From Ptiloglossa arizonensis (lineage: Eukaryota; Arthropoda; Insecta; Hymenoptera; Colletidae): 64,000 bases of DNA. Positions 1-11,700 of the stretch are shown in pieces (positions within the stretch are counted from its first letter, which is position 1; each line of letters starts with the position of its first letter). Location of the stretch: contig NW_027478488.1 in assembly GCF_051014685.1 (NCBI RefSeq), forward strand, positions 930,001-994,000. Direction: 5' to 3'. A program made the translations under genes and the position numbers. The notes below the pieces were generated by a model that had not been told where the DNA came from, searched no databases, and worked only from the letters and a program-made list of their open reading frames with translations.

Positions 1-177
1 TAACCCAAAAATTCCTGTTGCATCTGAAAGTAGAAACTCGCCCGATTACAACGGTATGAGTATTTTTTCCCTAGGCCATTCTGGTTAAGCGTTTGGAGCA
101 GCAGAATTGCGAAAAATTTTTTGCCTCATCAACCATTTCTTGGCTTCAAACTGCCATATCTCGCGAACGGATTGACC
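1..177 (+). repeat. Representative family A monomer
   Basis: In the phase used here this is one complete monomer of exactly 177 bases, with the next starting at 178. It departs from the family consensus in a few places, such as GTATGAGTATT for GTATGTGTATT and CAAACTGCC for CAAACTCCC. The consensus carries about 75 G or C bases of 177. It contains one TCGCGA, one CCTAGG, an A5T6 tract and a CENP-B-box-like site at 40-56. Confidence 0.95.
40..56 (-). other. CENP-B-box-like site, consensus form (7 of 9 core bases)
   Basis: The minus strand reads TACCGTTGTAATCGGGC and matches 12 of 17 positions of the box YTTCGTTGGAARCGGGA. This is the usual form in family A. In many family B monomers the box is weaker, because ACAACGG has become ACAAAGG or ACAATGG, or CCCG has become GCGCG or GACCG. 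A 7 of 9 match in a 177-base repeat is not rare by chance. Confidence 0.3.
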
Positions 178-2695
178 TAACCCAAAAATTCCTGTTGCGT
201 GTGAAAGTAGAAACTCGCCCGATTACAACGGTATGTGTATTTTTTTCCCTAGCCCATTCTGGTTAAGCGTTTGCAGCAGCAGAATTGGGAAAAATTTGTT
301 GTCTTCTCAACCATTTCTTAGCTTCAAAGTCCCATATCTCGCGAACGGATTGACCAAACCCAAAAATTCCTGCTGACTCTGAAAGTAGAAACTCTCCCGA
401 TTACAACGGTATGCGTATTTTTTCCCTAGCAAATTCTGCTTAAGCGTTTGGAGCAGCAGAATTGCGAAAAATTTGTTGTCTTCTCAACCATTTCTTAGCT
501 TCAAGCTACCATATCTCGCGAACGGATTGACCTAACCCAAAAATTCCTGTTGCATCTGAAAGTAGAAACTCGCCCGATTACAACGGTGTGTGTATTTTTT
601 CCCTAGGCCATTCTGGTTAAGCGTTTGGAGCAACAGAATTGCGAAAAATTTTTTGCCTTCTCAACCATTTCTTGGTTTCAAACTCCCATATCTCGCGACG
701 GATTGACCTAACCCAAATATTCCTATTGCACCTGAAAGTAGAAACTCGCCCGATTACAACGGTATGTGTATTTTTTCCCTAGGCCATTCTGGTTAAGCGT
801 TTGGAGCAGCAGAATTGCGAAAAATTTTTTGCCTTCTCAACCATTTCTTGCCTTCAAACTCCCATATCTCGCGAACGGATTGACCTAACCCAAAAATTCC
901 TATTGCATCTGAAAGTAGAAACTCGCCCGATTACAACGGTATGTGTATTTTTTCCCTAGGCCATTCTGGTTAAGCGTTTGGAGCAACAGAATTGCGAAAA
1001 ATTTTTTGCCTTCTTTAACCATTTCCTGGCTTCAAACTCCCATATCTTGCGAACGGATTGACCTAACCCAAAAATTCCTGTTGCATCTGAAAGTAGAAAC
1101 TCGCCCGATTACAACGGTATGTGTATTTTTTCCCTAGGCCATTCTGGTTAAGCGTTTGGAGCAGCAGAATTGCGAAAAATTTTTTGCCTTATCAACCATT
1201 TCTTGGCTTCAATCTGCCATATCTCGCGAACGGATTGACCTAACCCAAAAATTCCTGTTGCGTGTGAAAGTAAAAACTCGCCCGATTACAACGGTATGTG
1301 TATTTTTTCCCTAGCCCATTCTGGTTAAGCGTTTGGAGCAGCAGAATTGCGAAAAATTTGTTGTCTTCTCAACCATTTCTTAGCTTCAAAGTCCCATATC
1401 TCGCGAACGGATTGACCAAACCCAAAAATTCCTAATGCATCTGAAAGTAGAAACTCGCTCGACTACAGCGGCATGTGTATTTTTTCCCTAGGCCATTCTG
1501 GTTAAGCGTTTGGATCAGCAGAATTGCGAAAAATGTTTTGCCTTCTTTAACCATTTCTTGGCTTCAAACTCCCATATCTCGCGAACGGATTGACCTAACT
1601 CAAAAATTCCTGTTGCCTCTGAAAGTAGAATCTCGCCCGATTACAACTGTATGTGTATTTTTTCCCTAGGCCATTCTGGTTAAACGTTTGGAGCAGCAGA
1701 ATTGCGAAAAATTTTTTGCCTTCTCAACCATTTCTTGCCTTCAAACTCCCATATCTCGCGAACGGATTGACCTAACCCAAAAATTCCTATTGCATCTGAA
1801 AGTAGAAACTCGCCCGATTACAACGGTATGTGTATTTTTTCCCTAGGCCATTCTGGTTAAGCGTTTGGAGCAACAGAATTGCGAAAAATTTTTTGCCTTC
1901 TTTAACCATTTCCTGGCTTCAAACTCCCATATCTCGCGAACGGATTGACCTAACCCAAAAATTCCTGTTGCGTGTGAAAGTAAAAACTCGCCCGATTACA
2001 TCGGTATGTGTATTTTTTCCCTAGCCCATTCTGGTTAAGCGTTTGGAGCAGCAGAATTGCGAAAAATTTGTTGTCTTCTCAACCATTTCTTAGCTTCAAA
2101 GTCCCATATCTCGCGAACGGATTGACCAAACCCAAAAATTCCTGCTGAGCCTGAAAGTAGAAACTCGCCCGATTACAACGGTATGCGTATTTTTTCCCTA
2201 GCCCATTCTGGTTAGCGTTTGGAGCAGCAGAAGTGCGAAAAATTTTTTGCCTTCTCAACCATTTCTTGGTTTCAAACTCCCATATCTCGCGACGGATTGA
2301 CCTAACCCAAAAATTCCTATTGCACCTGAAAGTAGAAACTCGCCCGATTACAACGGTATGTGTATTTTTTCCCTAGGCCATTCTGGTTAAGCGTTTGGAG
2401 CAGCAGAATTGCGAAAAATTGTTTGCCTTATCAAACATTTCTTGGCTTCAATCTGCCGTATCTCGCGAACGGATTGACCTAACCCAAAAATTCCTGTTGC
2501 GTGTGAAAGTAGAAACTCGCCCGATTACAACGGTATGTGTATTTTTTCCCTAGCCCATTCTGGTTAAGCGTTTGGAGCAACAGAATTGCGAAAAATTTTT
2601 TGTCTTCTCAACCATTTCTTAGCTTCAAAGTCCCATATCTCGCGAACGGATTGACCAAACCCAAAAATTCCTGCTGAGTCTGAAAGTAGAAACTC

Positions 2696-2712
2696 GCCCG
2701 ATTACAACGATA
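2696..2712 (-). other. CENP-B-box-like site, 8 of 9 core bases
   Basis: On the minus strand this reads TATCGTTGTAATCGGGC. The mammalian CENP-B box core is nTTCGnnnnAnnCGGGn; here only the first T of TTCG is replaced (by A). The same ACGATATG form recurs in many A monomers, for example at about 3060, 4305, 5187 and 8373. CENP-B or a related transposase-derived protein would bind here if the organism has one; the sequence alone cannot show that. Confidence 0.4.
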
Positions 2713-2749
2713 TGCGTATTTTTTCACTAGGCCATTCTGGTTAAGCGTA

Positions 2750-4875
2750 TGGAGCAGCAGAATTGCGAAAAATGTTTTGCCTTCTCAACCATTTCTTGGC
2801 TTCAAACTCCCATATCTCGCGAACGGATTGACATAACCCAAAAATTCCTATTGCATCTGAAAGTAGAAACTCGCCCGATTACAACGGTATGTGTATTTTT
2901 TCCCTAGCCCATTCTGGTTAAGCGTTTGGAGCAGCAGAATTGCGAAAAATTTGTTGTCTTCTGAACAATTTCTCTGCTTCAAAGTCCCATATCTCGCGAA
3001 CGGATTGACCAAACCCAAAAATTCCTTCTGCGTCTGAAAGTAGAAACTCGCCCGATTACAACGATATGCGTATTTCTTCCCTAGGCCATTCTGGTTAAGC
3101 GTTTGGAGCAGCAGAATTGCGAGAAATTTTTTGCCTTCTTTAACCATTTCTTGGCTTCAAACTCCCATATCTCGCGAACGGATTGACCTAACTCAAAAAT
3201 TCCTGTTGCCTCTGAAAGTAGAAACACGCCCGATTACAACTGTATGTGTATTTTTTCCCTAGGCCATTCTGGTTAAGCGTTTGGAGCAGCAGAATTGCGA
3301 AAAATTTTTTGCCTTCTCAACCATTTCTTGCCTTCAAACTCCCATATCTCGCGAACGGATTGACCTAACCCAAAAATTCCTATTGCATCTGAAAGTAGAA
3401 ACTCGCCCTATTACAACGGTATGTGTATTTTTTCCCTAGGCCATTCTGGTTAAGCGTTTGGAGCAACAGAATTGCGAAAAATTTTTTGCCTTCTTTAACC
3501 ATTTCCTGGCTTCAAACTCCCATATCTCGCGAACGGATTGACCTAACCCAAAAATTCCTGTTGCATCTGAAAGTAGAAACTCGCCCGATTACAACGGTAT
3601 GTGTATTTTTTCCCTAGGCCATTCTGGTTAAGCGTTTGGAGCAGCAGAATTGCGAAAAATTTTTTGCCTTCTCAACCATTTCTTGCCTTCAAACTCCCAT
3701 ATCTCGCGAACGGATTGACCTAACCCAAAAATTCCTATTGCATCTGAAAGTAGAAACTCGCCCGATTACAACGGTATGTGTATTTTTTCCCTAGGCCATT
3801 CTGGTTAAGCGTTTGGAGCAACAGAATTGCGAAAAATTTTTTGCCTTCTTTAACCATTTCCTGGCTTCAAACTCCCATATCTCGCGAACGGATTGACCTA
3901 ACCCAAAAATTCCTGTTGCATCTGAAAGTAGAAACTCGCCCGATTACAACGGTATGTGTATTTTTTCCCTAGGCCATTCTGGTTAAGCGTTTGGAGCAGC
4001 AGAATTGCGAAAAATTTTTTGCCTTATCAACCATTTCTTGGCTTCAATCTTCCATATCTCGCGAACGGATTGACCTAACCCAAAAATTCCTGTTGCGTGT
4101 GAAAGTAGAAACTCGCCCGATTACAACGGTATGTGTATTTTTTCCCTAGCCCATTGTGGTTAAGCGTTTGGAGCAGCAGAATTGCGAAAAATTTGTTGTC
4201 TTCTGAACCATTTCTCAGCTTCAAAGTCCCATATCTCGCGAACGGATTGACCAAACCCAAAAATTCCTTCTGCGTCTGAAAGTAGAAACTCGCCCGATTA
4301 CAACGATATGCGTATTTCTTCCCTAGGCCATTCTGGTTAAGCGTTTGGAGCAGCAGAATTGCGAGAAATTTTTTGCCTTCTTTAACCATTTCTTTGCTTC
4401 AAACTCCCATATCTCGCGAACGGATTGACCTAACTCAAAAATTCCTGTTGCCTCTGAAAGTACAAACACGCCCGATTACAACTGTGTGTATTTTTTCCCT
4501 AGGCCATTCTGGTTAAGCGTTTGGAGCAGCAGAATTGCGAAAAATTTTTTGCCTTCTCAACCATTTCTTGGCTTCAATCTGCCATATCTCGCGAACGGAT
4601 TGACATAACCCAAAAATTCCTATTGCATCTGAAAATAGAAACTCGCCCGATTACAACGGTATGTGTATTTTTTCCCTAGGCCATTCTGGTTAAGCGTTTG
4701 GAGCAGCAGAATTGCGAAAAATTTTTTGCCTTCTCAACCATTTCTTGGCTTCAATCTGCCATATCTCGCGAACGGATTGACATAACCCAAAAATTCCTAT
4801 TGCATCTGAAAATAGAAACTCGCCCGATTACAACGGTATGTGTATTTTTTCCCTAGGTCATTCTGGTTAAGCGTT
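2750..4875. repeat. 12-monomer higher-order repeat, copy 1
   Basis: The unit is 2126 bp, close to 12 x 177. Bases 2750-4680 align without gaps to 4876-6806. The only differences I noticed are 2987 (C) against 5113 (T) and 3476 (G) against 5602 (T). Left identity ends at 2749, where this copy has GCGTATGG and copy 2 has GCGTTTGG. This copy holds one extra monomer of the TCAATCTGCC/GAAAATAGAAAC type near its right end (4664-4841). Confidence 0.88.
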
Positions 4876-6806
4876 TGGAGCAGCAGAATTGCGAAAAATG
4901 TTTTGCCTTCTCAACCATTTCTTGGCTTCAAACTCCCATATCTCGCGAACGGATTGACATAACCCAAAAATTCCTATTGCATCTGAAAGTAGAAACTCGC
5001 CCGATTACAACGGTATGTGTATTTTTTCCCTAGCCCATTCTGGTTAAGCGTTTGGAGCAGCAGAATTGCGAAAAATTTGTTGTCTTCTGAACAATTTCTC
5101 TGCTTCAAAGTCTCATATCTCGCGAACGGATTGACCAAACCCAAAAATTCCTTCTGCGTCTGAAAGTAGAAACTCGCCCGATTACAACGATATGCGTATT
5201 TCTTCCCTAGGCCATTCTGGTTAAGCGTTTGGAGCAGCAGAATTGCGAGAAATTTTTTGCCTTCTTTAACCATTTCTTGGCTTCAAACTCCCATATCTCG
5301 CGAACGGATTGACCTAACTCAAAAATTCCTGTTGCCTCTGAAAGTAGAAACACGCCCGATTACAACTGTATGTGTATTTTTTCCCTAGGCCATTCTGGTT
5401 AAGCGTTTGGAGCAGCAGAATTGCGAAAAATTTTTTGCCTTCTCAACCATTTCTTGCCTTCAAACTCCCATATCTCGCGAACGGATTGACCTAACCCAAA
5501 AATTCCTATTGCATCTGAAAGTAGAAACTCGCCCTATTACAACGGTATGTGTATTTTTTCCCTAGGCCATTCTGGTTAAGCGTTTGGAGCAACAGAATTG
5601 CTAAAAATTTTTTGCCTTCTTTAACCATTTCCTGGCTTCAAACTCCCATATCTCGCGAACGGATTGACCTAACCCAAAAATTCCTGTTGCATCTGAAAGT
5701 AGAAACTCGCCCGATTACAACGGTATGTGTATTTTTTCCCTAGGCCATTCTGGTTAAGCGTTTGGAGCAGCAGAATTGCGAAAAATTTTTTGCCTTCTCA
5801 ACCATTTCTTGCCTTCAAACTCCCATATCTCGCGAACGGATTGACCTAACCCAAAAATTCCTATTGCATCTGAAAGTAGAAACTCGCCCGATTACAACGG
5901 TATGTGTATTTTTTCCCTAGGCCATTCTGGTTAAGCGTTTGGAGCAACAGAATTGCGAAAAATTTTTTGCCTTCTTTAACCATTTCCTGGCTTCAAACTC
6001 CCATATCTCGCGAACGGATTGACCTAACCCAAAAATTCCTGTTGCATCTGAAAGTAGAAACTCGCCCGATTACAACGGTATGTGTATTTTTTCCCTAGGC
6101 CATTCTGGTTAAGCGTTTGGAGCAGCAGAATTGCGAAAAATTTTTTGCCTTATCAACCATTTCTTGGCTTCAATCTTCCATATCTCGCGAACGGATTGAC
6201 CTAACCCAAAAATTCCTGTTGCGTGTGAAAGTAGAAACTCGCCCGATTACAACGGTATGTGTATTTTTTCCCTAGCCCATTGTGGTTAAGCGTTTGGAGC
6301 AGCAGAATTGCGAAAAATTTGTTGTCTTCTGAACCATTTCTCAGCTTCAAAGTCCCATATCTCGCGAACGGATTGACCAAACCCAAAAATTCCTTCTGCG
6401 TCTGAAAGTAGAAACTCGCCCGATTACAACGATATGCGTATTTCTTCCCTAGGCCATTCTGGTTAAGCGTTTGGAGCAGCAGAATTGCGAGAAATTTTTT
6501 GCCTTCTTTAACCATTTCTTTGCTTCAAACTCCCATATCTCGCGAACGGATTGACCTAACTCAAAAATTCCTGTTGCCTCTGAAAGTACAAACACGCCCG
6601 ATTACAACTGTGTGTATTTTTTCCCTAGGCCATTCTGGTTAAGCGTTTGGAGCAGCAGAATTGCGAAAAATTTTTTGCCTTCTCAACCATTTCTTGGCTT
6701 CAATCTGCCATATCTCGCGAACGGATTGACATAACCCAAAAATTCCTATTGCATCTGAAAATAGAAACTCGCCCGATTACAACGGTATGTGTATTTTTTC
6801 CCTAGG
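4876..6806. repeat. 12-monomer higher-order repeat, copy 2
   Basis: This is the near-identical partner of 2750-4680 at a constant offset of 2126 bases. It includes the same run of single-base variants (GCGAGAAATTTTTTGCC, CCTTCTGCGTCTG, GTACAAACACGCCC, ACAACTGTGTGTATT). After 6806 the sequence departs: copy 1 continues with a second TCAATCTGCC monomer, while here a TTGCGTCTGAAAG monomer follows. Such high identity against a far more diverged background indicates recent duplication. Confidence 0.86.
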
Positions 6807-6940
6807 TCATTCTGGTTAAGCGTTTGGAGCAGCAGAATTGCGAAAAATTTTTTGCCTTCTCAACCATTTCTTGGCTTCAAACTCCCATATCTCGCGAACG
6901 GATTGACCTAACCCAAAAATTCCTGTTGCGTCTGAAAGTA

Positions 6941-7815
6941 GAAACACGCCCGATTACAACGGTATGCGTATTTTTTCCCTAGCCCATTCTGGTTAAGCGT
7001 TTGGAGCAGCAGAAGTGCGAAAAATTTTTTGCCTCCTCAACCATTTCTTGGCTTCAATCTGCCATATCTCGCGAACGGATTGACATAACCCAAAAATTCC
7101 TATTGCATCTGAAAATAGAAACTCGCCCGATTACAACGGTATGTGTATTTTTTCCCTAGGTCATTCTGGTTAAGCGTTTGGAGCAGCAGAATTGCGAAAA
7201 ATTTTTTGCCTTCTCAACCATTTCTTGGCTTCAAACTCCCATATCTCGCGAACGGATTGACCTAACCCAAAAATTCCTGTTGCGTCTGAAAGTAGAAACT
7301 CGCCCGATTACAACGGTATGTGTATTTTTTTCTTAGGCCATTCTGGTTAAGCGTTTGCAGCAGCAGAATTGCGAAAAATTTTTTCCCTTCTCAACCATTT
7401 CTTGGCTTCAAACCGCCATATCTCGCGAACGGATTGACCTAACCCAAAAATTCCTATTGCATCTGAAAGTAGAAACTCGCTCGACTACAGCGGTATGTTT
7501 ATTTTTTCCCTAGGCCATTCTGGTTAAGCGTTTGGATCAGCAGAATTGCGAAAAATTTTATGCCTTCTCAACCATTTCTTAGCTTCAAACTCCCATATCT
7601 CGCGAACGGATTGACCTAACCCAAAAATTCCTGTTGCGTGTGAAAGTAGAAACTCGCCCGATTACAACGGTATATGTATTTTTTCACTAGGACATTCTGG
7701 TTAAGCGTTTGGAGCAGCAGAAGTGCGAAAAATTTTTCGCCTTCTCAACCATTTCTTGTCTTCAAACTCCCATATCCCGCGACGGATTGACCTAACCCAA
7801 AATTTCCTATTGCAC
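6941..7815. repeat. Family A block repeated at 9064-9937 (offset about 2123)
   Basis: This block shares with 9064-9937 the markers GAAACACGCCCG, TTTTTTTCTTAGG, GCTCGACTACAGCGG, TTTTATGCC, GTATATGTATTTTTTCACT and the CCCGCGACGG monomer, at an offset of about 12 monomers. It ends at a hybrid monomer, with the switch at 7816-7824, beyond which the sequence follows the 10.5 kb block instead. Confidence 0.75.
7725..7740. other. Perfect 16-base A/T-rich palindrome
   Basis: GCGAAAAATTTTTCGC equals its own reverse complement. The family A consensus has GCGAAAAATTTTTTGC, one mismatch from perfect. The same perfect form is at 9848-9863. A different perfect version, GCAAAAAATTTTTTGC, is at 18159-18174. 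Confidence 0.9.
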
Positions 7816-8740
7816 CTGAAAGTAAAAACTCGCCCGATTACAACGGAATGCGTATTTCTTCACTAGGCCATTCTGGTTAAGCGTTTGGAGCAGCAGAATT
7901 GCGAAAAATTTTTTGCCTTCTTTAACCATTTCCTGGCTTCAAACTCCCATATCTCGCGAACGGATTAACCTAACCCAAAAATTCCTGTTGCATCTGAAAG
8001 TAGAAACTCGCCCGATTACAACGGTATGTGTATTTTTTCCCTAGGCCATTCTGGTTAAGCGTTTGGAGCAGCAGAATTGCGAAAAATTTTTTGCCTTATC
8101 AACCATTTCTTGGCTTCAAAGTCCCATATCTCGCGAACGGATTGACCAAACCCAAAAATTCCTGCTGAGTCTGAAAGTAGAAACTCGCCCGATTACAACG
8201 GTATGCGTATTTTTTCCCTAGCCCATTCTGGTTAGCGTTTGGAGCAGCAGAATTGCGAGAAATTGTTTGCCTTATCAAACATTTCTTGGCTTCAATCTGC
8301 CATATCTCGCGAACGGATTGACCTAACCCAAAAATTCCTGTTGCGTGTGAAAGTAGAAACTCGCCCGATTACAACGATATGCGTATTTTTTCACTAGGCC
8401 ATTCTGGTTAAGCGTATGGAGCAGCAGAATTGCGAAAAATGTTTTGCCTTCTCAACCATTTCTTGGCTTCAAACTCCCATATCTCGCGAACGGATTGACA
8501 TAACCCAAAAATTCCTATTGCATCTGAAAGTAGAAACTCGCCCGATTACAACGGTATGTGTATTTTTTCCCTAGGTCATTCTGGTTAAGCGTTTGGAGCA
8601 GCAGAATTGCGAAAAATTTTTTGCCTTCTCAACCATTTCTTGGCTTCAAACTCCCATATCTCGCGAACGGATTGACCTAACCCAAAAATTCCTGTTGCGT
8701 CTGAAAGTAGAAACTCGCCCGATTACAACGGTATGTGTAT
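7816..8740. repeat. Family A block repeated at 10469-11393 (offset 2653)
   Basis: This block shares with 10469-11393 the rare markers GTAAAAACTCGCCC, CGGAATGCGTATTTCTTCAC, GGTTAGCG with GCGAGAAATTGTTTGCC, CAAACATTTC, and GCGTATGG with AAATGTTTTGCC. The offset of 2653 is about 15 monomers. Together with the preceding block it shows that 6.9-11.4 kb is two versions of one larger unit that differ by about three monomers. Confidence 0.75.
7832..7848 (-). other. CENP-B-box-like site, 8 of 9 core bases (second variant)
   Basis: The minus strand reads TTCCGTTGTAATCGGGC, with one core mismatch (TCCG for TTCG). This ACGGAATG form recurs at about 10489, 22000, 24659, 26783 and 27668. Confidence 0.38.
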
Positions 8741-11700
8741 TTTTTTCTTAGGTCATTCTGGTTAAGCGTTTGGAGCAGCAGAATTGCGAAAAATTTTTTG
8801 CCTTCTCAACCATTTCTTGGCTTCAAACCGCCATATCTCGCGAACGGATTGACATAACCCAAAAATTCCTATTGCATCTGAAAATAGAAACTCGCCCGAT
8901 TACAACGGTATGTGTATTTTTTCCCTAGGTCATTCTGGTTAAGCGTTTGGAGCAGCAGAATTGCGAAAAATTTTTTGCCTTCTCAACCATTTCTTGGCTT
9001 CAAACTCCCATATCTCGCGAACGGATTGACCTAACCCAAAAATTCCTGTTGCGTCTGAAAGTAGAAACACGCCCGATTACAACGGTATGCGTATTTTTTC
9101 CCTAGCCCATTCTGGTTAAGCGTTTGGAGCAGCAGAAGTGCGAAAAATTTTTTGCCTCCTCAACCATTTCTTGGCTTCAATCTGCCATATCTCGCGAACG
9201 GATTGACATAACCCAAAAATTCCTATTGCATCTGAAAATAGAAACTCGCCCGATTACAACGGTATGTGTATTTTTTCCCTAGGTCATTCTGGTTAAGCGT
9301 TTGGAGCAGCAGAATTGCGAAAAATTTTTTGCCTTCTCAACCATTTCTTGGCTTCAAACTCCCATATCTCGCGAACGGATTGACCTAACCCAGAAATTCC
9401 TGTTGCGTCTGAAAGTAGAAACTCGCCCGATTACAACGGTATGTGTATTTTTTTCTTAGGCCATTCTGGTTAAGCGTTTGCAGCAGCAGAATTGCGAAAA
9501 ATTTTTTCCCTTCTCAACCATTTCTTGGCTTCAAACCGCCATATCTCGCGAACGGATTGACCTAACCCAAAAATTCCTATTGCATCTGAAAGTAGAAACT
9601 CGCTCGACTACAGCGGTATGTGTATTTTTTCCCTAGGCCATTCTGGTTAAGCGTTTGGATCAGCAGAATTGCGAAAAATTTTATGCCTTCTCAACCATTT
9701 CTTAGCTTCAAACTCCCATATCTCGCGAACGGATTGACCTAACCCAAAAATTCCTGTTGCGTGTGAAAGTAGAAACTCGCCCGATTACAACGGTATATGT
9801 ATTTTTTCACTAGGACATTCTGGTTAAGCGTTTGGAGCAGCAGAAGTGCGAAAAATTTTTCGCCTTCTCAACCATTTCTTGTCTTCAAACTCCCATATCC
9901 CGCGACGGATTGACCTAACCCAAAATTTCCTTTGCACCTGAAAGTAGAAACTCGTCCGATTACAACGGTATGTGTATTTTTTCCCTAGGCCATTCTGGTT
10001 AAGCGTTTGGAGCAGCAGAACTGCGAAAAATTTGTTGTCTTCTCAACCATTTCTTAGCTTCAAACTCCCATATCTCGCGAACAGATTGAACTAACCCAAA
10101 AATTCCTGTTGCATCTCAAAGTAGAAACTCGCCCGATTACAACGGTATGTGTATTTTTTCCCCAGGCCATTCTGGTTAAGCGTTTGGAGCAGCAGAATTG
10201 CGAAAAATTTTTTGCCTTCTCAACCATTTCTTGGCTTCAAACTCCCATATCTTGCGAACGGATTGAACTAACCCAAAAATTCCTGTTGCGTGTGAAAGTA
10301 GAAACTCGCCCGATTACAACGGTATGTGTATTTTTTCCCTAGCCCATTCTGGTTAAGCGTTTGGAGCAGCAGAATTGCGAAAAATTTGTTGTCTTCTGAA
10401 CCATTTCTCAGCTTCAAAGTCCCATATCTCGCGAACGGATTGACCAAACCCAAAAATTCCTGCTGCGTCTGAAAGTAAAAACTCGCCCGATTACAACGGA
10501 ATGCGTATTTCTTCACTAGGCCATTCTGGTTAAGCGTTTGGAGCAGCAGAATTGCGAAAAATTTTTTGCCTTCTTTAACCATTTCCTGGCTTCAAACTCC
10601 CATATCTCGCGAACGGATTAACCTAACCCAAAAATTCCTGTTGCATCTGAAAGTAGAAACTCGCCCGATTACAACGGTATGTGTATTTTTTCCCTAGGCC
10701 ATTCTGGTTAAGCGTTTGGAGCAGCAGAATTGCGAAAAATTTTTTGCCTTATCAACCATTTCTTGGCTTCAAAGTCCCATATCTCGCGAACGGATTGACC
10801 AAACCCAAAAATTCCTGCTGAGTCTGAAAGTAGAAACTCGCCCGATTACAACGGTATGCGTATTTTTTCCCTAGCCCATTCTGGTTAGCGTTTGGAGCAG
10901 CAGAATTGCGAGAAATTGTTTGCCTTATCAAACATTTCTTGGCTTCAATCTGCCATATCTCGCGAACGGATTGACCTAACCCAAAAATTCCTGTTGCGTG
11001 TGAAAGTAGAAACTCGCCCGATTACAACGATATGCGTATTTTTTCACTAGGCCATTCTGGTTAAGCGTATGGAGCAGCAGAATTGCGAAAAATGTTTTGC
11101 CTTCTCAACCATTTCTTGGCTTCAAACTCCCATATCTCGCGAACGGATTGACATAACCCAAAAATTCCTATTGCATCTGAAAGTAGAAACTCGCCCGATT
11201 ACAACGGTATGTGTATTTTTTCCCTAGGTCATTCTGGTTAAGCGTTTGGAGCAGCAGAATTGCGAAAAATTTTTTGCCTTCTCAACCATTTCTTGGCTTC
11301 AAACTCCCATATCTCGCGAACGGATTGACCTAACCCAAAAATTCCTGTTGCGTCTGAAAGTAGAAACTCGCCCGATTACAACGGTATGTGTATTTTTTCC
11401 TTAGGCCATTCTGGTTAAGCGTTTGGAGCAGCAGAATTGCGAAAAATTTTTTCCCTTCTCAACCATTTCTTGGCTTCAAACCGCCATATCTCGCGAACGG
11501 ATTGACCTAACCCAAAAATTCCTAATGCATCTGAAAGTAGAAACTCGCTCGACTACAGCGGTATGTGTATTTTTTCCCTAGGCCATTCTGGTTAAGCGTT
11601 TGGATCAGCAGAATTGCGAAAAATTGTATGCCTTCTCAACCATTTCTCAGCTTCAAACTCCCATATCTCGCGAACGGATTGAACTAACCCAAAAATTCCT

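Larger units (their letters stand above)
1..2749. repeat. Family A stretch with mixed monomer variants
   Basis: About 15.5 monomers with no clean internal unit that I can delimit. Several variants are shared with the 21.4-28.5 kb part of the array. The rare TCAAGCTACCATATC form at about 502 recurs near 22098, 24752, 26879 and 27766. The GGTGTGTGTATT form at about 585 recurs near 22181. A short CCATTTCCTGG plus TTTAACC pair recurs at about 1015 and 1900. The left end may thus be a diverged relative of the 22 kb unit. Confidence 0.6.

Noticed and set aside
60..75. TATA-like or polyadenylation-like signals in TATTTTTTCC and AAATTTTTT tracts
   Set aside because: They occur once in every monomer as part of the consensus and have no associated transcript structure, so position-specific regulatory meaning cannot be supported.
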